64,000 nt of DNA from positions 1-64,000 of IMG/VR virus record IMGVR_UViG_3300025849_001733, one strand, 5' to 3'. The notes beneath the pieces are model-generated. The model had not been told where the DNA came from, ran no database searches, and saw only the letters and a list, made by a program, of their open reading frames with translations. A program made the position numbers and the translations under genes. Below are positions 46,026 to 53,743 of this stretch, piece by piece (within the stretch, counting starts at the first letter, position 1; each line of letters starts with the position of its first letter). Source of the stretch: a virus.

Positions 46026-46736
46026 TTATTGTATAAAAAACATCTGGTTTAATCTATACAAATCGTTTATATATTTGCCTGGCTTTATATATGGGTGATG
46101 ATATAATTTTGAACTATATAAAATGAATCGATTATATTTCATTTCTGCTATATGTTCTAATTTCCAATCCCCTACACTATCAGTTACAAATTCGTTGTAC
46201 GGCTCTGTGTCAGTAGTAGACTTTCTTAGTTCACTACCATTTCCTGTAAACTTGTTATTAAAAGAATAAAATCCAGTACCACCTTCGCATTCATCAGGAG
46301 TATTTAAAAATACAGTTCCGGCAAATGCATTTGCATCAACATGATCAACATGCGGTACTCTTGGTTTAATCCATTCATCTTGCATAACATTTACTATAAA
46401 TGTTGCTGCAGACAATTTTTCAATAATGTAATTGTCCGGCATTTTACTCCAGGTACTAGGCCAAACTTCCTTAATTATATCGTTGAACAATGGACCAAAG
46501 TGTGCTAATGAAAATATTGAATCTATTCTGCCACCTGGAAAGTTATTAACTAAAGACTTAGAATTAAAACATGGCGGTATGTCTAATGCTAATTGTCTAA
46601 CAGCATCTGGATTAGCATATAAGTTATCTATTGTTACTATAGGCCAGTTACCTACTGAACCTAGTCTAGTTATAGAAATTTTTAGATCAGGATTAAGTTT
46701 AAATGTTTCAGCTTCATCTATGATCTTTTTATGCAT
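46026..46736 (-). CDS. 2OG/iron oxygenase-like protein (DUF6445 type)
   Basis: A 236-residue protein with VPHVDHVDANAFAGTVFLN (H129, D131 or H132, D134), a GGTGFYSF loop, and YNRFILYSSKLYHHPYI (H near 213-214), ending RLNQMFFI. The first half has IDNLYANPDAVRQLALD, a helical lead-in found in such proteins. This matches the DUF6445 group of oxygenase-like proteins in plan. It overlaps the SGNH gene by 8 bp. Confidence 0.72.
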   Translation of the reverse strand: MHKKIIDEAETFKLNPDLKISITRLGSVGNWPIVTIDNLYANPDAVRQLALDIPPCFNSKSLVNNFPGGRIDSIFSLAHFGPLFNDIIKEVWPSTWSKMPDNYIIEKLSAATFIVNVMQDEWIKPRVPHVDHVDANAFAGTVFLNTPDECEGGTGFYSFNNKFTGNGSELRKSTTDTEPYNEFVTDSVGDWKLEHIAEMKYNRFILYSSKLYHHPYIKPGKYINDLYRLNQMFFIQ

Positions 46737-47538
46737 TTAGTACCTCAGGTATAAATTTAGTTCCAATAATCTCATGGGCTTCTTGATTGTAATGGACTTC
46801 ATCTTGTAACATTTTGCTTATATCTTTATTTAAGTTTTTCTTAATCCAAGATTGTGCTGATGTTGTAAATAGTTTTGTTTGTGTAAGATTATAAAACTCA
46901 TTTAAATTACTGGGTAGTTCGACATGATCATTTATACGCCATATGTATACTTTAATATCTCTTTCTCTACACATAGCATCAATAAGTGCAATGTCTTTGC
47001 AATATTGTTCGTATACCATATGAGTTAGCACCTGATGATGTACTACAGTTTTATAGTATCCTTGTTCATCACCCGGCCAAGATTTAGGTACCCAATGTTG
47101 CGGCCACTGTTGATTGCCGTCGATTAAACCTTTGCCATTAAACTTAATTTTATCACTCCATTCAACTATGCTATAATCTATGGTAGAAAAATCAGTGTGT
47201 AATGTAAAGTCTTCACTATCTTCGTGTGTTGTTAAAAAATAATCATTAGGTAGTTGGGTAAATCCAATATCTTTAGAATACCCCATTTTCCATCTATCCC
47301 AATGTGTTGTTTGTATGACTATCTTATCTATGTTAGAATATTTTCTAAGCATGTTTGATATCCATCGAGGATATACTGAATTTGGTGCACCTGGATCAGC
47401 ATAAACTATACAAGGATTTATTTCTTTTGCATAAAATCTTGCATAACAATTCGTGTCGCCGAATTTGGGGTCATCAAAAGAATGCGCCCAGTAACCTCCT
47501 GAGTGACTATCCCCAACAAATAAAGTCTTATTTTGCAT
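46729..47538 (-). CDS. SGNH-hydrolase-like protein
   Basis: A 269-residue protein, ATG at 47538 (GTG at 47544 is an alternative). LFVGDSHSGGYW gives the GDS nucleophile (Ser11), and DEVHYNQEAHEIIGTKFI near the C-terminus gives the DxxH-like catalytic pair. IVIQTTHWDRWKM is the internal strand. It is a second SGNH-like protein beside the one at 20082, and both lie among oxygenase and glycosyltransferase-like genes. Deacetylase or esterase action on a glycan is possible. Confidence 0.72.
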   Translation of the reverse strand: MQNKTLFVGDSHSGGYWAHSFDDPKFGDTNCYARFYAKEINPCIVYADPGAPNSVYPRWISNMLRKYSNIDKIVIQTTHWDRWKMGYSKDIGFTQLPNDYFLTTHEDSEDFTLHTDFSTIDYSIVEWSDKIKFNGKGLIDGNQQWPQHWVPKSWPGDEQGYYKTVVHHQVLTHMVYEQYCKDIALIDAMCRERDIKVYIWRINDHVELPSNLNEFYNLTQTKLFTTSAQSWIKKNLNKDISKMLQDEVHYNQEAHEIIGTKFIPEVLNA

Positions 47539-48010
47539 TTGCACGACTCAGCTGCTGACGCATTTCTAAATCGGTTTTAAACGGGCCTTCAGTTTCATAA
47601 CGTTCGACAGTAATAAGTTTAGGACAAAAACTTTTAACCCAGCCCTTGTCAAACTTAATAATAAAGTATCCTGCACAGTATAAGCTCTTAGACTTTTTAC
47701 TTTTTGTAAATAATGCAAGACGTTGTTTGACATCAAACATTGGATTGTAAGGTGCGCAACTAGTATTAAATCCGTAGATTTTAAATTCTTTTGTTTCACT
47801 TACAGGTTCTAAAGAAGACCAAGTAATGTCAGCATCTAAATTTTTAGTTAGTGCTTTTATATTTTTATAAAATTTAGTGCCGCCACCTTGTGATGAATAC
47901 ATCAGTTGACTATCATCACCAATACTTAGTGTAGCAACTTTTTCGCCTTCGCTTTCAACTATCCAAAATTTATTCTTTAAAATTTCTTTTGCACTTAATC
48001 TTTCTGACAT
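47528..48010 (-). CDS. conserved phage protein of unknown function
   Basis: A 160-residue protein with the start at MSERLSAKEILKNKFW; the frame extends upstream but would overlap the exonuclease gene further. It contains KFWIVESEGEKVATLSIGDD and a GFNTSCAPYNPMFDVKQRLA segment, with DADITWSSLEP between; beta-rich, with no recognised motif. It starts 2 bases before the end of the FEN gene, and lies between the FEN exonuclease and the SGNH gene. Confidence 0.7.
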   Translation of the reverse strand: MSERLSAKEILKNKFWIVESEGEKVATLSIGDDSQLMYSSQGGGTKFYKNIKALTKNLDADITWSSLEPVSETKEFKIYGFNTSCAPYNPMFDVKQRLALFTKSKKSKSLYCAGYFIIKFDKGWVKSFCPKLITVERYETEGPFKTDLEMRQQLSRANAK

Positions 48011-48011
48011 A

Positions 48012-48998
48012 TTATGCTCCTTGATATTTTGCTTGCAACGGTGGAGAAAAGTGTTGCGCTTGATCAGCAACTCTTTGCATATCCCATTTAGCACAGAACT
48101 TCATAAGACGCATGCCTACTTGTGTAATGTCTTTAGGTTCTACCTCTGCAATAGTATTATTAATTATCTCTCTAATTTCTGTAGGCTGTGCTGTAAGATC
48201 GCACAACACAACATTTCGGTTGTAATCATCTAGTACACGATGCTCATCACCATTATGATCAGTCCAACGCTGTAGCATCATGTTATTCCAATTGTAACCT
48301 TTAGTACCTTTGTCTTCGTATGCTTCAATAAGACCTACTTTATTCTTAGTACCTTTCTTACGTACACCTGGATAAGCACTAAACACGTTGTCACTAGTAT
48401 CACCACGCATACACTTCTCAAACAACATAAAGTCGGGATTAGGTGCAGGCTTAGCTTCTTTAGTTTTCTTATCAATTACATGATTACCTTTCTTATCAAA
48501 GTAACCTTCGTGTGTAATTGTAACATCTTGTATGCCGTTGTACTGTTTTACATTAGGAGCAATTAGCTGTGCAAAGTCACCGTCTGTGCTAATAATAACA
48601 TGATTGTCGTTAGGGTGTGCTTGTACCCAGCCTGCAATCAAATCATCTGCTTCTAGTTGCGGATGTCGCATAACAGTACAATTAGTTTTGTCTGTAACAA
48701 AATCTTTAAACTCATCAAAGATCTCCCAAAACGCTGTATCTTCTTCTGCTTCTTTTACAGTAAGTGCATCACGTGCAACTTGTCGATTGCGCTTGTAAGG
48801 CTCATAATAGTCCTTGCGCCAGCTACGACCTTCTAAACAAAATACAACATGACTGCCATTAAAATCTTGCCATGCTTTCTTAACACTATTAAGTGTAATA
48901 TGTAGGGCCATACCAACTTTAGTATCTAAGTCACCACGTACTACGTGTCGAGCTCTAAAGAACGTATTTGCTGTATCTACTAGTATATAAGTTTCCAT
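48012..48998 (-). CDS. FEN-type 5'-3' exonuclease (T4 RNase H-like)
   Basis: A 328-residue protein, start METYILVDTANTFF at 48998; the open frame to 49019 begins with GTG and would overlap a small gene. Acidic residues line the metal site: LVDTANT (D8), LEADDLIAGW (about residues 112-121), ISTDGDFAQL and CMRGDTSDNVFSAYPGVRKKG, which is the helix-hairpin-helix region. FEN-type nucleases remove RNA primers and flaps during phage replication. It is preceded 1 bp away by a 28-residue ORF. Confidence 0.88.
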   Translation of the reverse strand: METYILVDTANTFFRARHVVRGDLDTKVGMALHITLNSVKKAWQDFNGSHVVFCLEGRSWRKDYYEPYKRNRQVARDALTVKEAEEDTAFWEIFDEFKDFVTDKTNCTVMRHPQLEADDLIAGWVQAHPNDNHVIISTDGDFAQLIAPNVKQYNGIQDVTITHEGYFDKKGNHVIDKKTKEAKPAPNPDFMLFEKCMRGDTSDNVFSAYPGVRKKGTKNKVGLIEAYEDKGTKGYNWNNMMLQRWTDHNGDEHRVLDDYNRNVVLCDLTAQPTEIREIINNTIAEVEPKDITQVGMRLMKFCAKWDMQRVADQAQHFSPPLQAKYQGA

Positions 48999-48999
48999 G

Positions 49000-49086
49000 T
49001 TACGCACACCCCGATACACATATCATAAATGCTTCATTACCAAGTACTTGTACAAGTACCCATGTAATTGCGATAATTTCTATCAT
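49000..49086 (-). CDS. short hydrophobic peptide, possible leader gene
   Basis: A 28-residue ORF (MIEIIAITWVLVQVLGNEAF...) whose stop is one base before the ATG of the exonuclease, with AAAGGCAG upstream as a ribosome site. Its first half is hydrophobic enough for one membrane segment. It lies about 30 bp behind a promoter. Tight coupling supports translation, but length is too short to be sure. Confidence 0.45.
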   Translation of the reverse strand: MIEIIAITWVLVQVLGNEAFMICVSGCA

Positions 49087-49115
49087 AGTTCTGCCTTTGT
49101 ATAATTTATAGTGTT

Positions 49116-49144
49116 ATTGTAACACCAAATCTGGCTGTTGTCAA
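49116..49144 (-). promoter_or_regulatory. sigma70-type promoter before the exonuclease gene
   Basis: On the minus strand TTGACA (49144-49139), a 17-bp spacer and TACAAT (49121-49116), one mismatch to the -10 consensus. Confidence 0.75.
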
Positions 49145-49147
49145 GCA

Positions 49148-49531
49148 TTAACTTACTTCACTTTTGCCTTTATCAATAGGCACAACATTAATATATCCTG
49201 CACCTCTTGTAGTATCCATGCCTTCTTCTTCAAGCATGTTGTACACAATATCTCTAAACCAACGATCTACAATTTCTTCTTCCGGATCAGCTCTTTCACC
49301 GTAACCGTTTTGTATAAGCTCTGTAATAAAGTATTCGTTCCAATCAAGTTCAAAAAATCCGTTACGGATATTTTCTTTATTTACTTGCATGTCAAGAACA
49401 TTAACCCAAGGCTCTTTTTTACGTGTAGCATAAGCCTTAGGATCTTTCTTTTTAAGAAGAGTAAGTTCTTCTTCTTTAATACGTGCTTCTTCTTTATCGA
49501 GTCCTGTTAGTTTTTTTAACCAGTTTTTCAT
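49148..49531 (-). CDS. conserved phage protein of unknown function
   Basis: A 127-residue protein: helical, charged N-terminus (MKNWLKKLTGLDKEEARIKE), then ENIRNGFFELDWNEYFITEL, ERADPEEEIVDRWFRDIV and GYINVVPIDKGKSEVS at the end. Proteins with these blocks recur in T4-like cyanophages next to QueE and FolE, to my recollection. Very acidic, so it is not a simple DNA binder. It overlaps the 38-residue gene by 4 bp. Confidence 0.75.
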   Translation of the reverse strand: MKNWLKKLTGLDKEEARIKEEELTLLKKKDPKAYATRKKEPWVNVLDMQVNKENIRNGFFELDWNEYFITELIQNGYGERADPEEEIVDRWFRDIVYNMLEEEGMDTTRGAGYINVVPIDKGKSEVS

Positions 49532-49644
49532 AATAGTCCTTTTTCCCTTAGCTCTTCATCAAGCGGTTTGTTAATCTTAGCAGTCATAGCACGTTCATGC
49601 TGTGCATTTTTATATGCCATAGACTTTTTAAGTTCCCCAGGCAT
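49528..49644 (-). CDS. short conserved phage peptide
   Basis: A 38-residue ORF (MPGELKKSMAYKNAQHERAM...) starting inside the end of QueE and overlapping the next gene by 4 bp. A GGAAATG context and the fit between two real genes make it likely. The longer frame that reaches 50046 is a shadow of QueE. Charged, helical; function unknown. Confidence 0.6.
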   Translation of the reverse strand: MPGELKKSMAYKNAQHERAMTAKINKPLDEELREKGLL

Positions 49645-50521
49645 TTCCGAATAAACTGATGTGGAGTCTTGGAGTGAATCTCCATCCTCTTTCCATACAG
49701 GCTTCCGCCACGTCTTTAACGTTGAGGGAATATTCTTCACTGCGTCCGCCCATTGGCATAAGATATACCGGACATTCCACCCCGGCACTTCTGTAAGCGT
49801 CCACAGCTTTTGTAACTTCGTCAAAGTCGTCATCAGTAGCCACAACAAACTTAAGATAAAGCTCACTATTGTTAACACTGCTATACTCACTAGCAATATT
49901 AGGTTTAATAGCAGTCTCCCAAGGTTCTCCTGAGACACTAAGTTTTGGGGAACAGCTCCAAGTGACCGTAAGTCTGTTGCTATCGTTGAGATAGTCTCGG
50001 AGACCGTTGTGTAAAGGTTGTGTAGTGTTTGTTTCAAATGTAACATTTTTTAAGTCCTGCATACGTGGATGTTCAAAGAGTTCTACGTATAATCGTTGCC
50101 ACGCTAACAACGGTTCTCCACCTGTCATGATCAAGTGTATGTCTTGACCATTATCCATTGTCCACTTACCTTCTGGAGTAAGCGACAGCAAATGTTCAAC
50201 TACTTCTTCAACTTCTGCTTGTTTGTTAAAGTGTTTGAATTCTGGGTATATACTTGCATATGTATCACAACCTGTATGAATAATAGGCAAATCGTTAAAC
50301 TCTTTTGTAGTCTTGTGTACATCGTTTGCAATTAGATCTGCAACTTCTTGATTATGTATAACACCTGCTTTTTGTTTTTCGTCACGCATAGGTTCATTCT
50401 TTAAACCAAAGTTCATACAACGAAAGTTACAACCGAATGTGCGTAGGAATACACTGGGTACTCCTACAAACTTGCCTTCACCTTGTACGCTATAAAACGC
50501 TTCTGAATATCTAAGTTTCAT
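49628..50521 (-). CDS. queE: QueE-like radical SAM 7-carboxy-7-deazaguanine synthase
   Basis: A 297-residue protein, ATG at 50521 overlapping the FolE stop (TAATG); a TTG two codons upstream is less likely. It opens with KLRYSEAFYSVQGEGKFVGV, the QueE signature, and VFLRTFGCNFRC supplies two of the cluster cysteines (C31, C35). The third falls about 50 residues later in HTGCDTYAS (C85), where QueE normally has CDT two residues after the second Cys. IHLIMTGGEPLL follows. QueE makes 7-carboxy-7-deazaguanine from the QueD product. The C-terminal part (about 49650-50020) is GC-richer than its surroundings. Confidence 0.85.
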   Translation of the reverse strand: MKLRYSEAFYSVQGEGKFVGVPSVFLRTFGCNFRCMNFGLKNEPMRDEKQKAGVIHNQEVADLIANDVHKTTKEFNDLPIIHTGCDTYASIYPEFKHFNKQAEVEEVVEHLLSLTPEGKWTMDNGQDIHLIMTGGEPLLAWQRLYVELFEHPRMQDLKNVTFETNTTQPLHNGLRDYLNDSNRLTVTWSCSPKLSVSGEPWETAIKPNIASEYSSVNNSELYLKFVVATDDDFDEVTKAVDAYRSAGVECPVYLMPMGGRSEEYSLNVKDVAEACMERGWRFTPRLHISLFGNAWGT

Positions 50522-51204
50522 TAGCAACTAAACTCCTGTTGTAGTTTAATGTTATCAAAGAACTCTTTCTTTGTACCTGCATCATGTTTAAATGCACCTT
50601 TAAGTACAGTTGTTTGTGTAAGACTACTATGCGCCATAATACCGCGATTCTCACAACAACCATGTGTTGCTTGAATATACACACCTAAATGTTCAGCACC
50701 TGTTGCACTTGCAATTTCACGTGCAATATCATTTGCAAGTTCTTCTTGTAGTGTGCCACGTCGAGCGCACCATTGTGCAATACGTGTATACTTGCTAAGA
50801 CCAATTAGTTTGTCTGCGGCAATAATACCAATGTATGCAGTACCTACTACTGGCTGATGATGATGTGAACACATGCTTTTTAGTTCTGAACGTACTACTA
50901 ACATACCTTCATAGCGTTCTTCGCTATCATTAGGAAATGCTGTTGCACTCGGAATAGGGTCATAACGTCCTGCCATAATCTCATTGTAGTACATTTTAGC
51001 AAGACGTCTCGCTGTACCTTCTGAATTAGGATCGTTATATCTATCAATTACGAGAGCATCAAGTACATTGTTAAATGCAAGTGTTGCATCATTGATTAGT
51101 TCTTCTTTGTCACCGTCTTGTAAGACTTGACTAATATTGTCGCCGGCCCAATAGCGAATGTTTGCTTCTTGCAAACGGGCTTTAATTTCTTCACTTTTAC
51201 TCAT
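50521..51204 (-). CDS. folE: GTP cyclohydrolase I
   Basis: A 227-residue protein with the zinc site C112 and H114/H115 in SMCSHHHQPVVG, IAADKLIGLSKYTRI, ARRGTLQEELANDIA and the second Cys in THGCCENRG (H181, C183/C184). It converts GTP to 7,8-dihydroneopterin triphosphate, the first step toward 7-deazaguanines. A GGAGAAG ribosome site is 4 bases before the ATG, and a consensus promoter is 59 bases upstream. Its stop overlaps the QueE start by one base, so FolE and QueE are coupled. Confidence 0.93.
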   Translation of the reverse strand: MSKSEEIKARLQEANIRYWAGDNISQVLQDGDKEELINDATLAFNNVLDALVIDRYNDPNSEGTARRLAKMYYNEIMAGRYDPIPSATAFPNDSEERYEGMLVVRSELKSMCSHHHQPVVGTAYIGIIAADKLIGLSKYTRIAQWCARRGTLQEELANDIAREIASATGAEHLGVYIQATHGCCENRGIMAHSSLTQTTVLKGAFKHDAGTKKEFFDNIKLQQEFSC

Positions 51205-51263
51205 TTACTTCTCCGATGTTTAGGCAGTGGATTGCCGGTTAGTATACAATGCACAATAGTTAT

Positions 51264-51292
51264 ATTATACATTGTATTTAGGTTTTTGTCAA
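51264..51292 (-). promoter_or_regulatory. consensus sigma70-type promoter for folE-queE
   Basis: On the minus strand TTGACA (51292-51287), a 17-bp spacer and TATAAT (51269-51264), both perfect. The leader is about 50 bases and contains a short GGCA...TGCC inverted repeat of uncertain meaning. Confidence 0.85.
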
Positions 51293-51297
51293 GAGTA

Positions 51298-51504
51298 TTA
51301 AACAAAATATTTGTTTAACATTTCAAGACGGTCGTGTGCAGCAGCCATTGCATCCAATTCTTTTTGAATTGTTTCAATAATGTCTGAATGCTCACCTATA
51401 CCTACAACTTTTTGCATGTATACTTCGATGTTAGTCTTGTGCAACTCTAACTCCGCTTCTGCGTGTTTTGTAGCTGCTGCTATCATTTGTTCTCTCAATT
51501 CCAT
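51298..51504 (-). CDS. small helical phage protein
   Basis: A 68-residue, mainly helical protein (MELREQMIAAATKHAEAELE, IQKELDAMAAAHDRLEMLNK) likely to form a coiled coil. It lies between the HIT-like gene and the FolE promoter. No functional motif; conserved small helical proteins at this position occur in T4-like phages, to my recollection. Confidence 0.65.
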   Translation of the reverse strand: MELREQMIAAATKHAEAELELHKTNIEVYMQKVVGIGEHSDIIETIQKELDAMAAAHDRLEMLNKYFV

Positions 51505-51523
51505 AAGTCCTTTCCTTAGTAGT

Positions 51524-51907
51524 TTAGTAGTGTTGTTTAGATGGAATGACGCCTCTTACGCCACCTTTCGGTTCCTCCGTATCTCCATCTCGGCGGAAGA
51601 TTAAATGAACATGAGGATACATACAAGTTTGACCTGCACTTTCTCCTATGTTAATTCCTACATTGAATCCTGTAATATTAGTATTTGTAGATTCTATATT
51701 TTGTACACCCATCTCTGTAGCAAATTTAAAACATTTCATAATTGCATCTTGATGATTAACTTTTGGCACAACTAATGTGTGACCTTCAGTTACTGGATAC
51801 TTATCAGTATATACAACAAAGTCTTTGGTATTGAGTTCAACCGTATCCCACGGAGCTCTACCGTCTTGTTGTGCTTTTTCTAGTGTATCAAGAGAATACG
51901 AATTCAT
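51524..51907 (-). CDS. HIT family nucleotide hydrolase/transferase-like protein
   Basis: A 127-residue protein, start at MNSYSLDT (51907); the ATG at 51928 is an alternative overlapping the previous gene more. It contains DFVVYTDKYPVTEGHTLVVP, then GESAGQTCMYPHVHLIFRRDGD, the HxHxx part of the HIT site (first His replaced by Tyr/Pro), ending GVRGVIPSKQHY. HIT proteins cleave nucleoside phosphoramidates or dinucleotides. The incomplete triad makes catalysis uncertain. Confidence 0.75.
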   Translation of the reverse strand: MNSYSLDTLEKAQQDGRAPWDTVELNTKDFVVYTDKYPVTEGHTLVVPKVNHQDAIMKCFKFATEMGVQNIESTNTNITGFNVGINIGESAGQTCMYPHVHLIFRRDGDTEEPKGGVRGVIPSKQHY

Positions 51908-52424
51908 TGTCTTTTTCTTGTCTTTCATAATAATTAAAATTTATAAGTGTTCGTCTATCACTATCTGTACATTTTGTACCACAGTGTACTAGGTTAGAAT
52001 TAAATATAACCAATCTATTCTCTACAGCATCAACTGACGGATAATCTTTAAAATGTAAAGGACCGTTACAAGTGTTTAAATAGTATATTGCTGTTATACA
52101 GTTTGATATATCAGTATGGTATCCTGTTTTAACTAGTTTATATGTACGGGGAGTCACTATTGCTTGAATACGCATAAATGCTCTTGGTTGAATTATATTA
52201 AAAATAGGATTTAGTAATTCAAAAAACTCACTACGTTGATATAAACCGTTATAAAATACGTGTGAAAATTTAAACTCTAGTTCTTTATCATTAGTTTCTT
52301 TCTGTGCATAGCCTTCGCTCATGCTCCATGGAAAGATATCACTCCACATTATACTTCTAACGTATTCAAAATCTTTTAATGATAATGCATTGTCTATAAT
52401 TTTTATAGATTCACCTTTAAGCAT
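51888..52424 (-). CDS. iron/2-oxoglutarate oxygenase-like protein
   Basis: A 178-residue protein, ATG at 52424 (upstream codons overlap the phosphoribosyltransferase gene). KTGYHTDISNCITAIYYLNT gives H103 and D105; LVIFNSNLVHCGTKC gives H147; SDRRTLINFNYY gives R157/R158. This is a complete HxD...H...R set. It overlaps the HIT gene and begins 3 bp after the stop of the gene upstream. A 2OG-type hydroxylase is likely; substrate unknown. Confidence 0.75.
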   Translation of the reverse strand: MLKGESIKIIDNALSLKDFEYVRSIMWSDIFPWSMSEGYAQKETNDKELEFKFSHVFYNGLYQRSEFFELLNPIFNIIQPRAFMRIQAIVTPRTYKLVKTGYHTDISNCITAIYYLNTCNGPLHFKDYPSVDAVENRLVIFNSNLVHCGTKCTDSDRRTLINFNYYERQEKDNEFVFS

Positions 52425-52426
52425 TA

Positions 52427-52969
52427 TTAACCTACATTTTCCCAAGGATAAACAAGCCAGACATCTTCTTCCGCTTTATTAATTTCGTGACAAGTGTAAC
52501 TAATAGGTACAAGTACTTCACTAGCCATGTTATCTGTAAGTGTAGCAAACTTTACGTTATTGCCCCACACACGATTCCAAGCATTATCATCTGGTAGACA
52601 ACCTGCTTGCCAGTCTTGCATAATCCAATTAAATGTAGCACCAGTATCATTAATGTCATCTACAATAAGAATTTTTTTACGCAATTTCGGACTGCTTTTA
52701 CCATTAAATGCACCTTCGTTATAATAGCCAAAAGCATCTTCTGCCATCCAACAGTTGCTTTCACTTTCACTAGTATCGTCACGCAAACTTACTTTAATTG
52801 CTTCACAACGTATACCAGTCATGTTACTGATAATAGTAGCAGGAACATTACCACCACGGGTAATACCAACAATGTAATCTGGCTTCCAGTTGTCTTTATA
52901 CATTTGTAATATTATGTTAGTACAATACTTTTCTACATCTTGCCAGCTATAATAATGTTTCTTAATCAT
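52427..52969 (-). CDS. phosphoribosyltransferase-like protein
   Basis: A 180-residue protein starting at MIKKHYYSW, four bases overlapping the cupin gene (ATGA). The PRPP-binding loop is LIVDDINDTGAT (residues 101-112), with DYIVGITRGGNVPA (31-44) near the N-terminus. It would transfer a base to or from phosphoribosyl pyrophosphate, like purine or hypoxanthine phosphoribosyltransferases. Base specificity cannot be read from the sequence; with 7-deazaguanine genes nearby, a salvage role for a modified base is possible. Confidence 0.85.
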   Translation of the reverse strand: MIKKHYYSWQDVEKYCTNIILQMYKDNWKPDYIVGITRGGNVPATIISNMTGIRCEAIKVSLRDDTSESESNCWMAEDAFGYYNEGAFNGKSSPKLRKKILIVDDINDTGATFNWIMQDWQAGCLPDDNAWNRVWGNNVKFATLTDNMASEVLVPISYTCHEINKAEEDVWLVYPWENVG

Positions 52970-53415
52970 TCGTCTTTTGCACCTCTTGCTAGATAATCTT
53001 TGTTGTGTACCCATATACCGTTTTTAATAAATCCCCAAGCGCCTGCTTTTTTACCCATAAAGAACAAACTCCAGCAAGGTATTTCATTACCGTCTGCGTC
53101 TTTGTCAAGTTCTAAATAATGTAAGTCGCTTGCACTACGATAGCGGAAGTGTCCAGGGCCTCTCCAAAAGCGTCCGTTTGGTGTGTTTTCATAATACCCA
53201 CCTTTAATAATAAAAGTAGCATAACTCCATGGATGATCATGTAGTGTAGGTTCATCACTTACTAAAACTTTGTGTAGTGTAATGTTAAAAGGAAAGTTCT
53301 TTCGTTCTTTTAAAAACAAATAGTAACGTACTAGATAAGGTACATTGCTATGACGTTCTGTAATAACTCGCCTTCTACCTAGTTTATCCATAATCTTAGA
53401 AAGGAATTGGGTCAT
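52966..53415 (-). CDS. cupin-fold protein
   Basis: A 149-residue protein with the start at MTQFLSKIMDKL (AGGAGAAATTA ribosome site). LHDHPWSYATFIIKGGYYE (H59, H61) is the metal part of a small cupin, followed by GPGHFRYRSASDLHYLELD. The first 30 residues are basic (RRRVITERHSNV). It overlaps the 115-residue gene by 20 bp and the phosphoribosyltransferase by 4 bp. Reaction unknown; cupins include isomerases and oxygenases. Confidence 0.7.
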   Translation of the reverse strand: MTQFLSKIMDKLGRRRVITERHSNVPYLVRYYLFLKERKNFPFNITLHKVLVSDEPTLHDHPWSYATFIIKGGYYENTPNGRFWRGPGHFRYRSASDLHYLELDKDADGNEIPCWSLFFMGKKAGAWGFIKNGIWVHNKDYLARGAKDE

Positions 53416-53743
53416 TAATTTCTCCTGCTTCTTTTTTACCTTTATAATCTTGTTGTACCATATCATAAACACTTTTAAAGTTTTGCCATACTTTAGATAA
53501 TGCAGGATACTCGTCACACATACGTTCAACTTCTTGTGGATCGATATAGTTATTCAAAACTCCTTCATAAGTGCTGCTATTAGTGGTAAAAGTAACATCG
53601 TCACTGATTATATTGTCAATATTAAACGTGTAATCACTGTCAGTTACAGTAATGATATTGCTTAGATCAATAGTATCAATAGTACTGGTATTGGTATAAG
53701 TGCTATCGCCGATTGAAATAGTAAACGTGCCATCATCATTCAT
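53396..53743 (-). CDS. conserved phage protein of unknown function
   Basis: A 115-residue protein with the start at MNDDGTFTISIGDS; upstream codons overlap the glycosyltransferase end. The first half is Thr/Asp/Asn-rich beta sequence; the second is helical (QEVERMCDEYPALSKVWQNF, MVQQDYKGKKEA). The helical block is familiar from T4-like cyanophages. It overlaps neighbours on both sides. Confidence 0.7.
   Translation of the reverse strand: MNDDGTFTISIGDSTYTNTSTIDTIDLSNIITVTDSDYTFNIDNIISDDVTFTTNSSTYEGVLNNYIDPQEVERMCDEYPALSKVWQNFKSVYDMVQQDYKGKKEAGEINDPIPF

Noticed and set aside
49528-50046. A 172-residue frame opposite in phase to QueE, with hydrophobic stretches
   Set aside because: Most of it lies on the same strand but in another frame of QueE, which has a clear family signature. 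Only its last 38 codons, past the end of QueE, look like a real gene.
51205-51263. A preQ1-type riboswitch in the FolE leader
   Set aside because: No recognisable preQ1 aptamer sequence or pseudoknot; only a short GGCA...TGCC repeat.
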